From assembly GCA_008692225.1 (NCBI GenBank), contig VICG01000014.1, positions 1,737,001-1,801,000 on the forward strand: a stretch of DNA of 64,000 nt, read 5' to 3'. Made by a program: the position numbers and the translations under genes. The stretch is from Monilinia fructicola. Lineage: Eukaryota; Ascomycota; Leotiomycetes; Helotiales; Sclerotiniaceae. Position 1 is the first letter of the stretch. Each line of letters begins with the position of its first letter. Shown piece by piece: positions 47,489 to 57,957 of the stretch. The notes below the pieces were generated by a model. The model was not told where the DNA came from. It worked only from the letters and a program-made list of their open reading frames with translations, and searched no databases.

Positions 47489-48358
47489 ATGTCTTCAAAA
47501 TCAACCTCTACATCACGGCCACTATCAAAACCATTGCATATCACCATTCGATTCGCAGATTCAATTCCAGACCTACTTTTGGATATTCCTACTCAAAATA
47601 ACCTTACCGGCGTAGGATTGAAACACTTGGTTCGTTCAAAGCTTGAACCCCCTGCATCACAGCGTCGATTTCGATTTATATATGGTGGGAAGTTCATCCG
47701 AGATGATGATTTCTTAACAGCGATACTCAAAGTTCCAACGCCGCCACCGCGAGCTATAGATGCGAAGGGGAAGGGGAAAGATGTAGAACCACTTCCAGCA
47801 AGGGTATACATTAACTGCTCAATTGGCGATGATGTTCTCAGTCCTTCTGAGATTGATGCAGAAACTATAGCAGCCACATCCGCACTCAGCAAGTCAAAGA
47901 AGGAACAATTACCAGAAGGAGCGTCCACATCTCTCGGCATACCGGCTTCAAGCACAACAGTTGCACCCCGTGGCTTCAATAGATTTCTTTCTGCTGGCTT
48001 TTCTCCAGCCGAAGTGAATCAATTAAGACTTCAATTTCAATCGATTCAAGCGAATATACATACACCGGATACTATGCCATCTCCTGATACATTGTTACGG
48101 ATGGAGGATTCTTGGATAGACAACAATGCAGGGAATGGTGGGAGTGGAGTTGAGGGTGGTTTTGATTTCGGAGATGATGGTATGGGCAGTGGGCTTGATG
48201 ACTTGTTATGGGGCAATATTATGGGATTTTTATGGCCACTTGGATGTGTGGTATGGGTGTTAAGAGAGCCTGGGATATTGTCATCGAGGAGACAAATCGC
48301 TGTTTTCACAGGCTTTATTTTAAGCATCACATTTGGATTCCTGAGAGTTCTTTCATGA
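47489..48358 (+). CDS. DSC3: Dsc E3 ligase complex subunit 3-like protein
   Basis: Dsc3 belongs to the Golgi/endosomal Dsc ubiquitin ligase that processes SREBP and degrades orphan membrane proteins. A single exon of 289 residues. The N-terminal ubiquitin-like domain (DUF2407 type) reads LHITIRFADSIPDLLLDIP, LKHLVRSKLEP and RRFRFIYGGKFIRDDDFL. A linker follows, with VYINCSIGDDVLSPSEI. The C-terminal domain has GFNRFLSAGFSPAEVNQLR and LRMEDSWIDNN. Two membrane segments end the protein (IMGFLWPLGCVVWVLREPG, IAVFTGFILSITFGFLRVL). Length and order match fungal Dsc3. Confidence 0.87.
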   Translation: MSSKSTSTSRPLSKPLHITIRFADSIPDLLLDIPTQNNLTGVGLKHLVRSKLEPPASQRRFRFIYGGKFIRDDDFLTAILKVPTPPPRAIDAKGKGKDVEPLPARVYINCSIGDDVLSPSEIDAETIAATSALSKSKKEQLPEGASTSLGIPASSTTVAPRGFNRFLSAGFSPAEVNQLRLQFQSIQANIHTPDTMPSPDTLLRMEDSWIDNNAGNGGSGVEGGFDFGDDGMGSGLDDLLWGNIMGFLWPLGCVVWVLREPGILSSRRQIAVFTGFILSITFGFLRVLS

Positions 48359-49472
48359 CAGTCAAGGACATCCGAGATTGTTTGGAAAGCAAAGTTTCTT
48401 AAGTCGGTTTCTGAGTTGTGTGGGGGAACCTATTACCTTGAATCTCTACATCTGATAATGTGAGAGAATGAATGAGTTCTCAATGGCGTTATTGGAGCGT
48501 TTGGAAAGAGATGGTCACGAAAGTTTCATAAGATACCCGGTCAGTTAAAAAGCAACAAGCTTGGAATTACATTCAAGATTATTGGCTTTGATATTTTCCG
48601 ACTTCGGACTTTTTGAATTCAACGGTGAGAACTGTCAAGTTGACATATTGACGGGTCATGGATGTATTCAAATGACGCCAAATTCATGGTCACAACAGGT
48701 AATCCTTTAAAGCCACGGATGTCTCTAATCATCATTCACAAATATTTAGGTAATTTTTCCAGCCATTCAACTCGATTCAATGCATATAAAGTTCATCGGG
48801 GACTTTGCGTAAGCCGCCTTCTTGTTTTGATCCAGCTGAGTGCTTTATATAACATGGATACCATTCATTTACCCGTTATAGATAATATTACCCTTCTATA
48901 GTGGATGCGTTGAATGGTGCTGAAACTCTCACTTCTCTTGTTTCATAGATGAATACTTTACCTTCTTTTCGCCCTTCCTATGCTTCTCTTGCATTGTTAT
49001 CAATCCTCACCGCTTACAATGACAGGTCGATTATGGCAACACCATAACGCCAATCTTTGATCGCCGACCATACAATGTGATAGTTAACCTTCGCCTGTCT
49101 TCGGCTGCTTGCATATCTTGTAGTACCTTGGCGGAATCTCCTTCCTCCGTCCAAGCAAACTGGGCCCGGTACTTTGGGACGAGTCATAGAAAGCCAGGAA
49201 TCATCACTGTCGTCAAACCCAAGAAGTTGGAGAATTCCTTTGGATATCGGAATAAGCTGCAATATGTACTGGTATGCAAGACACAAAAGATGTGGTATTA
49301 CAACGTCTTGCGCTGGGGACATGACCACCAGTTGAGCTAAGGTGTATAATATAGAAACGTTGCTTTTGCCGTTTTTTTTTTCATTTGAGGTTTCATTCTT
49401 CTCGTATAGATATTTATGTTCCCCTTCATACTTTCGTAATTTTATAAATGTGATTCTTTCTATAAAATCAAT
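48359..49472. other. intergenic
   Basis: No supported gene. A 174-codon minus-strand frame over 49014-49538 crosses the first exon of the methyltransferase and has no recognisable motif. Confidence 0.5.
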
Positions 49473-51750
49473 ATGGCAACATCGCAAGAAGCCATCGACG
49501 CTTTCAACGCAGCTGGTGGAGCCTTTCAAGATCCGCAAGATGATGCTATTTCTAATCCAATCGAAGTCGATGTAATGATCTTATGCATGGAATCTAAATA
49601 TTAAAGCTTACAAGTGAAGGACAACGATGCACTTGAAAATGACTCCGCATTTGGTGGTCCTGCGGCGTAGGTAGATACGAACGTCTAGAAATACAGACTA
49701 ATGTCCGCATAGTAGCCACACGAGTAAGACGTCGCTGACGTCAGGAATTACAAGATATCGGTGGGTAGTTCTTTGATTGCTTCTAGAAATGCTCGAATTA
49801 ATTCAACTGTTCTAGGGAAGAAGTAGGCTTGCCGTTCAGTATAGTTGAAGTAGTCAAATATACTCACATTTTTAGAACGGTCGGAGGTACCATGCTTATA
49901 GAGATGGGAAATATCTGATGGTGCGATGCATTCCAAGTACTCGTCACAGAAACGTACTAAATATGCAAGCCAAATGACGATGATGAACAAGATCGTATGG
50001 ATTTAGTATGTATTCACCTTTTCTTCTTAATACTTGGAGAAGTTGATCTGATGAGCATACACAGCTTCACCACGTTTTCAACCTTGTTTTAGAGGGCAAG
50101 TTATATTTAGCTCCGATTGAGAACCCTCAACGGGTACTTGATGTTGGAACTGGTACTGGCATCTGGGCAATTGATTTCGCTGAGTATGTTCTTACCATTC
50201 TCATGAAAACAGTGATATGGTATATATATCTAATCTGCAGATAGTCAATATCCTTCGTCGCATGTCGTTGGCTGTGATTTATCTCCGATTCAGCCTGGCT
50301 GGTATGATCTTACCTCCTCCTGGCACGAATTGCTACTAAGCACCTTGCAGGATTCCACCAAATCTTGAGTTCGAAGTAAACTGTTATTGCCGTTCGATGG
50401 AATCAGCATACTGACTACGTCTAGGTCGATGATGTAGAAGATACATGGCGCTATAGTCAGAAATTTGACTTTATACACATTCGCTCCTTAGGAGGTTCCA
50501 TCGCATCTTGGTCCGTGGCATGATTCAATTTGAAGCCATGAAGATTACTGGAACAAATTATACTAAATGTCGATTCATAGGCCGCATCTTCTCGATCAAG
50601 CTTTCAACAATCTAAATGAAGGAGGTTACATTGAGCTTGTAGATTTCGAATAGTTTGTCTTTGTTTCATCCTCCACCTACTTTCTTCAGAGCATCCCCTT
50701 CTTGTTGTCGCCTATAGCTTTGAAGATACTGATTCTACCTCTTTAAGTCATGGATACTCGGACGATGGGACGGGTGATGTACGTATCTTCCTATACTTGA
50801 CGACCGTTCCATCTCTAATCAATCAATAGCTAGCTCCATCCTTCCAAAAGTGGCAAGCTGGTCTTGACGAAGCCTCGAAACTATTCGGCCGGGAGCTGAA
50901 CGTCGCAATGAAATTCAAAGATTGGTTAAACGAAGCGGGATTTGAGGCGGTGGTCGAAAGACATTGGAGGGTATGTGCGAATTTTCCATCTCCTGTTCAA
51001 GAAAAGGATGCACATGAGATCGATCACAGAGACCATCAGATGATTTACGCTTCCTCAAACTATCCCCCGATCCTGAAGACGAGGCTTCATACCCCATCAC
51101 CTATCTACCGACTGACAACCACGCATCTAGCTCCCCATGGCTCCTTGGGCCCGTGACCGCCGCAACAAAGAGATCGGCCTCTATATGCAGCAGAACATGT
51201 TGGATGCAACGGTCGCATACGGAATGGCCCATTTCACACGGATATTAGGATGGTCACCCGAAGAGTGAGTAAATCCTTTCTGTATCTTGACCCCCCTTAA
51301 TCCCGTACTTCATACTCCATATTCTATACTCCACACCCCACACCCCACCCCCTGATATGCAAGCGCCAGCAACCCCAAACCTAACCCCCCCACCCCCACA
51401 GATACCAAGTCCTCGCCGCCGGCGTCCGCAACGAATTCAAAGACAGCAGAGTCCACAACTGGTGCAACATGTACATCGTCTGGGGACGAAAACCCACGAG
51501 CAACGCTGACGAAAGGAACGCGCCTGCCGTGGACGCCACCGTATTCTCTGACGATCCTGCGGCTGTGCTTTCCCCCGGGGAGAGGGGGCGTGGAAAAGAT
51601 CAAGGGGGAGCCGAGGTTGAGGTTGAGGGTAAAGCTGGGAGAGGAGAGGGGGGACAAAGCAAGGGAAAGGGAAAGGCGAAGGATAGGGGGCATAGCGAGA
51701 TCTCGCACGGGGTTGGTGAGAGCATGGGGATGGGAGATATGGCGAAATAA
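49473..51750 (+). CDS. LaeA/TAM-like SAM-dependent methyltransferase, 14 exons
   Basis: Members of this fungal family include the secondary-metabolism regulator LaeA, but most have unknown substrates. I reconstruct 14 exons: 49473-49571, 49620-49666, 49713-49764, 49876-49920, 49970-50005, 50065-50183, 50245-50301, 50351-50375, 50425-50510, 50581-50652, 50718-50778, 50830-50970, 51131-51264 and 51402-51750. They total 1323 nt, 440 residues, with all phases consistent. Key motifs: [18 protein letters not shown], the SAM-binding [74 protein letters not shown], and late [20 protein letters not shown]. The last exon adds a low-complexity Gly/Glu/Lys tail ending MGDMAK. The donor of the fourth intron (GTGCGA) is atypical. 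The tail, not the catalytic core, is unusual. The gene converges with the P450. Confidence 0.87.
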
Positions 51751-52427
51751 ATAAATGGGTTGCGTACTTGCATATTCGGCACGAGACGGGAAGGGGAACC
51801 GGGGTTAGAAGAGAGAGAGAAGGGGGGGGATACAGCAGCAGGACCGATCGCGACGTCCAACCTTTAATGAACCGGGGGGGGGGGATTAATGTAATGGAAA
51901 AGATGGGAATGATGCATCTGCATCTGCATCTGGATATGGATATGGATATGGATATGGATATGGCTAATGCATAAGACAAGACGACAAACACAATTAATCC
52001 CACCCATTAGAACACCCCACATTTCACAACGTGAGTGACGCCCGATGCGATTTTCGCTACATTTCGTTTCATTTCGTTTCGTTTCGTTTCGTATCATGAG
52101 ATAGACATCAAGCTATCAATCAACAATGTAATAAAGAACCACAATACCATGGAATTATAATGCGGGGGAAAAAAGAAAGGCAAAAAGAAAGAAAGGAAAA
52201 AGAAAGAAAAGCCCATCCATCCATCCATCCATCCATGAATCTCAATTTAATTCCCCCTTCCCTCTCCCATCCATCCCAACGCGCACCTAGAATCCCCCAC
52301 ACCCAATCCTTTTCAACCTCTTATCACTGCGACGTTACAATCCAATCCAATCCAATCCAATCCAATCCAATCCAATCCATTCAACCCAACCCAACCCAAC
52401 AAACCCAACAAACCCAACCCAACAAAC
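51751..52427. other. intergenic between convergent genes, repeat-rich
   Basis: Contains GGATAT repeats (51928-51963), TTTCG repeats (52058-52092), (CATC)n at 52205-52236 and (CCAAT)n at 52338-52380, then ACCCA/ACAAA variants up to the P450 stop codon. No gene seen. Confidence 0.8.
52338..52380. repeat. (CCAAT)n pentamer array
   Basis: Eight perfect pentamers lie immediately downstream of the P450 stop codon (on its minus-strand 3' side). Confidence 0.95.
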
Positions 52428-54665
52428 TCAACTCAACAAAACCCTCACGCCCCTGCTATCGGCCCCGGGCTGCGGCAGGAAGAAATCCCGCTTGATCTTC
52501 ACGTCCCGGTCAAAGAGCGTGTCGTAGATGTGGATGTGGAAGCGGGAAACTACGGTCGCGAGCGCCATGTGGATTTCTGCTTTTGCCAGGCTGGAGTTGT
52601 CGTGTGTGTGTTGTTAGCGAGTTTGATTAGGGGGGGATGGTGGGATGTGGTGTGAGATGATGTAAGAGGAAAAGCGACAGAACAGAACAGAACAGAACAG
52701 AACAGGGGATCTAAAAGTAAGAACCGGGAAGGAAAGGAAAGGAAAGGAAAGGAAAGGAAAGGAAAGGAAAGAAACCAAAAAAGAAAAGAGCCATACAGCT
52801 GACCAATGCACGATCTGGTACCCCGTGAAAAAGAAACCAGATAGCGTTCGAGCGCGTGGTTGATGGTCCCGTCGGACAGGAGCCAGCGCTCGGGGATAAA
52901 CTGGTGCGAGGCGGGGAAGATCTTCTCGTTGTGGTGCTGGAGCATGGTGCTCATGCCGACGGGGGTCTGGCGCGTGTGTGAGCGGGGATGGACGAGGGCG
53001 GGGAGACACGAGGAACTTACGCCGGCGGGGATATGCCATTTTCCATACCTGAGGGCTTCGTTGGGGGCGATGCGGGCCAGTCGAGTCGAGACGCCGTAGG
53101 AAAGGCTGTGGTGTTTCATTAGCTCTCCGTCTTGGTGGAGGAGAGGGGTTCCTACCGTAGGCCTTCGAGCGTGCAAGCGTTCTGGGATAATCAGGTCAGT
53201 TGGCGATGTCCCGCGCGCGTAATGGAACCACCCGACTTACCAAATACGGCAATCTCTCGACCATCCCCAACTCAACTATCCCGACTCCTCCTTCCTCTTC
53301 CCTCTTCAACCCTACGCCCCTCAGCTCTTCTCTCAATTTCTCGCACCTCGTCTGATCAAGCCCTAGATAATACATCAGAATCATCAATGTGTTAGCCGTC
53401 GTATCAGTGCCCGCCCCAATGACGTTGATAGCCTCTTGACTCATGTTTTCGAACCTCTTCTCGCTTTGAGGTAAAGCCGAGTTGATGAAATTATGAAAGA
53501 TGGTACGCGGGAAACCATCGACGGGAGTGTCGACTGGGAGAAGGGAGCCCGAGAGAATTTCTCTGATTTGGTTGCGGATTTTCTGGCGGGTCATGCATGT
53601 CAGCGCTTATGAAAGTAGAATGAAAGGGATTGGAGGAAGAGAAGAGGTACATCATGATGATCGAGAGTGAGGATAACACCTGGGGCGTATCTGCTCAGAA
53701 TCCAGCGAGGGGTCCACTCCAAGAAAGTATAAATTCGGGGGAAAAACTTGGCCCATTTTCCTAGCATCGATAGAGCGACGAATGTCTCTGCCCAAGAAGG
53801 GCTAAAATCCGGCACCTGTGTGATAAATTTAGAAACGCTCGAGTGAGGTGGGAGAGGAAAGAGGAGTAGATACATCTAGATGGTTCCAACAACGGTTGGT
53901 GGCGTAAAGTGTTACAATATCGGCGGTGAAACATTGAAAGGGAAGACGAATGCTAAGTGGCTGATTTGTATTACGGAACTCTTCGAGGCGTGAGGACAGC
54001 TTTTCAACCTACAAAGACGCAACAAAGTCAAGACTGATTCAGAGTACCTGCTTTTGCCGAAAAGGAATGCACCGATAGCACAGCCATTGGAAAGAAGTGA
54101 GGGCTCAAATTGGCATGACTGATTGAAGGACAAACGCAAACGTACCATAGTAGTTAACATAGGAGATAGGCGATTTATGGAAGCTTTAGAGAAGAATGGA
54201 TTGAGCGCCGCTCTTCTCATGCGATGAACATAGTGATCTGCAGCACCAAATCCAGTATCGGGCGTGTTGAACTGTGCTGTATAGAATGGATCCTTGTCCC
54301 TCACACTTCCATACGAGAACACCGTATCGTAAAACTCGGGATCATCAATATGAATCTCATTTGGCCCAATTCGAATAATCGAACCTTAGGCCGGGTCATC
54401 AGTATGGGTGTATTTGGCCGCCCACAATATGAATTGACATACCATATCGTTCGTGCCATTGTGCAATCTTGACAAAGTATTGACCTGATTGGATACAGTC
54501 ATGATAAAATTCCGACCAGAGGGTGGCTGCAGCCAATTTAGGACCCGGGAACTTGGATAACGGGTGAAAGTAGAGACGGTAGAGAACGCCCACGATGCAG
54601 TAAAGCAAGATGGAAATTCCTAGAATAGCTCCCACGTTAATCTGGCTGATATCAAGGGACAGCAT
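52428..54665 (-). CDS. cytochrome P450 monooxygenase, nine exons
   Basis: A microsomal fungal P450. Exons: 54665-54443, 54384-54146, 54008-53874, 53815-53651, 53582-53241, 53181-53156, 53105-53021, 52966-52797 and 52590-52428. The sum is 1548 nt, 515 residues. The N-terminal membrane anchor is VGAILGISILLYCIVGVLY, then the proline-rich hinge HPLSKFPGPKLAA. Helix I is GAGTDTTANTL, the ExxR is in NACTLEGLRLSYG, the PERF-like motif is FIPERWL, and the haem-binding FSRGTRSCIG has its proximal Cys. The ATG at 54665 is chosen because the upstream extension lacks one. The closest families I can suggest are the large E-class group I fungal clans (CYP58-like); substrate unknown. No other tailoring or backbone gene is nearby except the convergent methyltransferase. 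Confidence 0.96.
52675..52775. repeat. (AACAG)n and (GGAAA)n inside the last P450 intron
   Basis: Plus strand: AGAAC/AACAG pentamers at about 52677-52704, then GGAAA pentamers at about 52730-52771. Both lie within the intron 52591-52796. On the transcribed strand the GGAAA array reads as a pyrimidine-rich TTTCC tract. Confidence 0.93.
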
Positions 54666-55840
54666 GCTGAAGAAGGCTTGATCCAAGGACCACGATCAAA
54701 ATCGGAATTTGACAATGCAGAAGAATTGGGGAAGTGCGGAGTGATGAGAAGGGGGAAATATAAAGACATGGCTCCACACTATACTGCACACTATACTACA
54801 CACTATACTACGCACCATAGTCAAGCTCGCCACCGTCACCCGGAGGACGACAGTCCCAACAAACTGAAATATCAGATTTCCCCTGTCAAGAAGCAAGAAG
54901 CCTCTCTTGAAAGCGGGGCCTTGGTACGGAATACAGAGATCTCCACGTTTTACACACGAGCAACCCAATGGAAAGAGGTGTCTCTTTATGAAGCTGACAT
55001 GGTGTGCTGTATTCCGACGTCAATCGAGCATCATATCAAAATTAAATTGACTTGGGGTAGTCATATGAGGCCACATACTTGGCTTGTCGTTTTGTAGCAC
55101 CCAAAAATTGCATCCAAGGTTGCAAGAGCTCTTATCGGTACTGCTTTAGGGCCTCCTGGTGTAACACTCCACCGGTAACAAGAGAAAAAAAAGACGGGTA
55201 AAGACGTTTTGGGAATACCAATTGGTAGGAGAGCACACATGAAGCAAGGATGCATATGTAGCTGTGGTGCCATGATTTCTCAGTCAGATACTTGGAACCC
55301 ATCAAGAAGAGTTGGGATGGATACCCGCACATGTTCAATCGCACGGTATTCATTAGATCGTATGTTTGTGCCTCACGACATGCAGAGGAGATTTGCATCG
55401 GTCTTCACCTCACCCGAGTGCGATAGGTAGAGAGCGGCTCAACACAACACAGTCGAAAGCATGTGCAGAGTTCCGGGCTAAAGAGGGAAAATCGCCAACT
55501 GCAGCGAAGTATGCAAATGAGCTGGCATCAATGCATTCACGAGGGAAATGATCAAGGAAAGATATCACTACATCGTGCGAGTGCTAGGTTCGACTACATA
55601 ACCATGCACTTGCCCGAACCATGCAACTGACATTGTATCTCGGACCGCTGTCCAGGTGCACTCGGAACTCCTCATCGGAAAGTTGACTACACCCAATCAA
55701 CCTTCCCTTACACAGATGGCCCTTTTGGAACCCTTGCAGTGTCAACCAATTGTACAAAGTTGTATTAGAAATCAGCCTATGGCAAAGTGTATCTGAGAAC
55801 CGAATACCGAAAAACGCCTCGCCGAACGAGTAGAGAAACC
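54666..55840. other. intergenic upstream of the P450
   Basis: P450 promoter region and VTI1 3' side. TATACTACAC repeats occur at 54775-54810. Open frames of 60-140 codons exist but none has recognisable features or a good ATG context. Confidence 0.5.
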
Positions 55841-56635
55841 TCATCTGAACTTGCTCACAATAACAGCCATAATAAGAAGTACCAAGACAGTTATGATAGC
55901 CACGGTGATTATCCGGTTGGTAGCCATCCTAGAAGAGGGGTGGTCAGCGTCGCATATCCGGCAGTTGTGAGTGGAGCTATGGATGATTTACCTACGAGAC
56001 ATCCCTCTCAACGTCTTGACGCTCCTATCAACGAACCCCTCGCTCTGTATCAAGGTGTCATGCGTATGTTGAATGGTCTCTCTCTGCCTATGTAGATCCG
56101 CGAGTGTACTTGCACCAATAGCCTCCGTCTCATTTGCCAACGCTTGACTCGCCTTCAATCTCTGTGAGCTCCGGTCTAATCTATCTGTGCCTGATAGGAG
56201 TTGTTGTCTTTGTTCGAGTTGGACATCGTTTGGATTATCGGAATAGCGTGAACCAAACAGAGCGGATCGATCGTTCTTCAAAGTTTTTAATTTCCTGTTG
56301 GATACATCGACATCGGATTCATGATTTCGAAATCGTTGATTCACTTTCGTACGAGTTGCTGAAGGGATATTTTGTTTCTCGAGTCGCATTTGATCAAGCT
56401 AGAAGCGATTGAGCATTTGAGATATGTTTGTCAACAATTCCAACAGTGAACCTACCAATTCATTTGCTTCCTCTAATGCTCTTTCTGCTTGACTGATGGC
56501 AGCTTTACGAGGTTCTCCCGTGAGATCAGGGATTTGATCCAACTTTTGATTTAAATCGGCTTGCACCAGTTTCAGTTCGGCTTCATAACTACTGAAGAGC
56601 TCTGAGCCGGCATCAGTATCGAGAGGGTTCGACAT
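55841..56635 (-). CDS. VTI1: vesicle SNARE Vti1
   Basis: Qb-SNARE for Golgi-endosome-vacuole traffic. Exons: 56635-56456 (MSNPLDTDAGSELFSSYEAE, helical Habc start with LVQADLNQKLDQIPDLTGEP), 56398-55992 and 55928-55841. The sum of 675 nt gives 224 residues, normal for Vti1. The SNARE motif reads LLSGTDRLDRSSQRLKAS and IGASTLADLHRQRETIQHT, with the zero-layer glutamine in LHRQRE. VDRSVKTLRGMSRRM then leads to the tail anchor (IITVAIITVLVLLIMAVIV) and SKFR. The RSALFGSRY segment between Habc and SNARE is typical. Confidence 0.94.
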
Positions 56636-57449
56636 ATCGATAAGAGGGAGGAGATAGGGCAAGGGGCGGGGGAGAGGGGGTGATGTGATATTTTATGTGT
56701 GAAGAGAGGAAGAGAGGAAGAGAGGAAGAGTATTGGCTATATTGAAGAGTGATTGTTGATGATCGATGCGATGGCTTTTTTGATGGGTGGGGTGTTGTAA
56801 TGTCCACGGTTGTAATGCAGCAATGCAGCAATGAAGCAATGTAGCAATGTAGCAATGCAGTAATGCAGGAAAGTAAGGTAACGCAAAGCAAAGCAATGAC
56901 AACGACAATCGATATGATGATAAATTTATCAAGAACGCATGAAGAGTAGGAATAGTAATCGTAATACTAATGGAAAATGCTTTTGTTTCCTTGTTTGAAA
57001 ACAATCATGTACAAATGAAGAATGAAGAATGAATAATTTGTTTTAATTTTTATTCTTTACTCTTTACTCTTTATTCCTTAATTTGAATTGAAGTGTGAAG
57101 GAGAGTGAAGGTGAAGTGAAGTGAGGTGAAGTGAGTGAGTGAGTGAGTGAGTGGGTGGGTGGAGCGAGTGAGTGGAGTGAGTGGAGTGAGTGAAGTGAAA
57201 TGGATTATTCTGATTATGCAGACTGTATATCATACAGTACATGATGTGGTATTGGAGGTATCATGTATGGGATGTATGAGAGTGTGTGTATATATGTGCG
57301 TGTGTGTATATTTAGTATGTAGTATGTTGATTGATGATTGATTGTTGTTTATTATTCATTATTTATTTATTTATGTATTGTATCACATGATAATAATAAC
57401 AATTGAAGGAACCTTGGAAGGGGGAAGGGAAAGGTACGGAAGGCAAAGA
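56636..57449. other. intergenic, VTI1 upstream region
   Basis: Contains GAAGAGAG, AGCAATGC(A/T) (56815-56875), TACTCTT (57050-57075) and GTGAGTGAGT (57100-57200) repeats. No gene seen. Confidence 0.7.
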
Positions 57450-57957
57450 AGAGTTGTGGTCATAGCTTATCGCACACCTTACGTTTTTGTACCAAAAACC
57501 TCTATTTTTTCAACTTTTAATATCCTTGATAAATTATTAAATAATATGATAATTTTTATAATTTTTAAATAAATATATAAAAAATTATTGAAAATTTTAT
57601 AAAAATAAGCTAATTTTTTTTATGATTTTTTTTAATAAAATATTAATTTTATAAAATTAAATAATATAAAATTCTTAAAAAAATCGCTTAATTTATATAG
57701 GAAAAACGTTATATATAAGATTTTTTGAAAAATTTCAATTTTAAAAAAGTATAACTTCTTAAATAAAATAGATAAAAATAAATAGCTTTATATTTTGTAT
57801 TTTATTAATTTTAAAATATAATTAATAAAAATTTTAGAGAAATATATAAATAATTATAAAAGTTATTGAAGTTTTTAATTTGTATAAGAAAACATGAATT
57901 TTATAGGGATTTTGTTACGAAAACATAAGGTGTGCAATAAGCTATGGCCGCAACTCT
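57450..57957. mobile_element. AT-rich MITE-like element, copy 2
   Basis: Same architecture and inner sequence as 3996-4497: left arm AGAGTT...CATAGCTTATCGCACACCTTA, right arm its inverted complement with one C-to-T change (TATTGCACACC), and a highly AT-rich centre. The right flank is TA; the left flank is GA, so the TA duplication is imperfect here. Internal segments such as AATTATAAAAGTTATTGAA are shared with copy 1. Confidence 0.87.

Noticed and set aside
49748..49990. 80-codon minus-strand frame (hydrophobic start)
   Set aside because: It overlaps exons 3-5 of the methyltransferase on the other strand, whose motifs and phases are consistent.
49473..54665. Secondary-metabolite gene cluster
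   Set aside because: No polyketide, peptide or terpene synthase, transporter or pathway regulator is in the window; the flanking genes are housekeeping.
54678..55097. 139-codon plus-strand frame
   Set aside because: It contains TATACTACAC repeats, no recognised motif, and overlaps the start of the P450 on the other strand.
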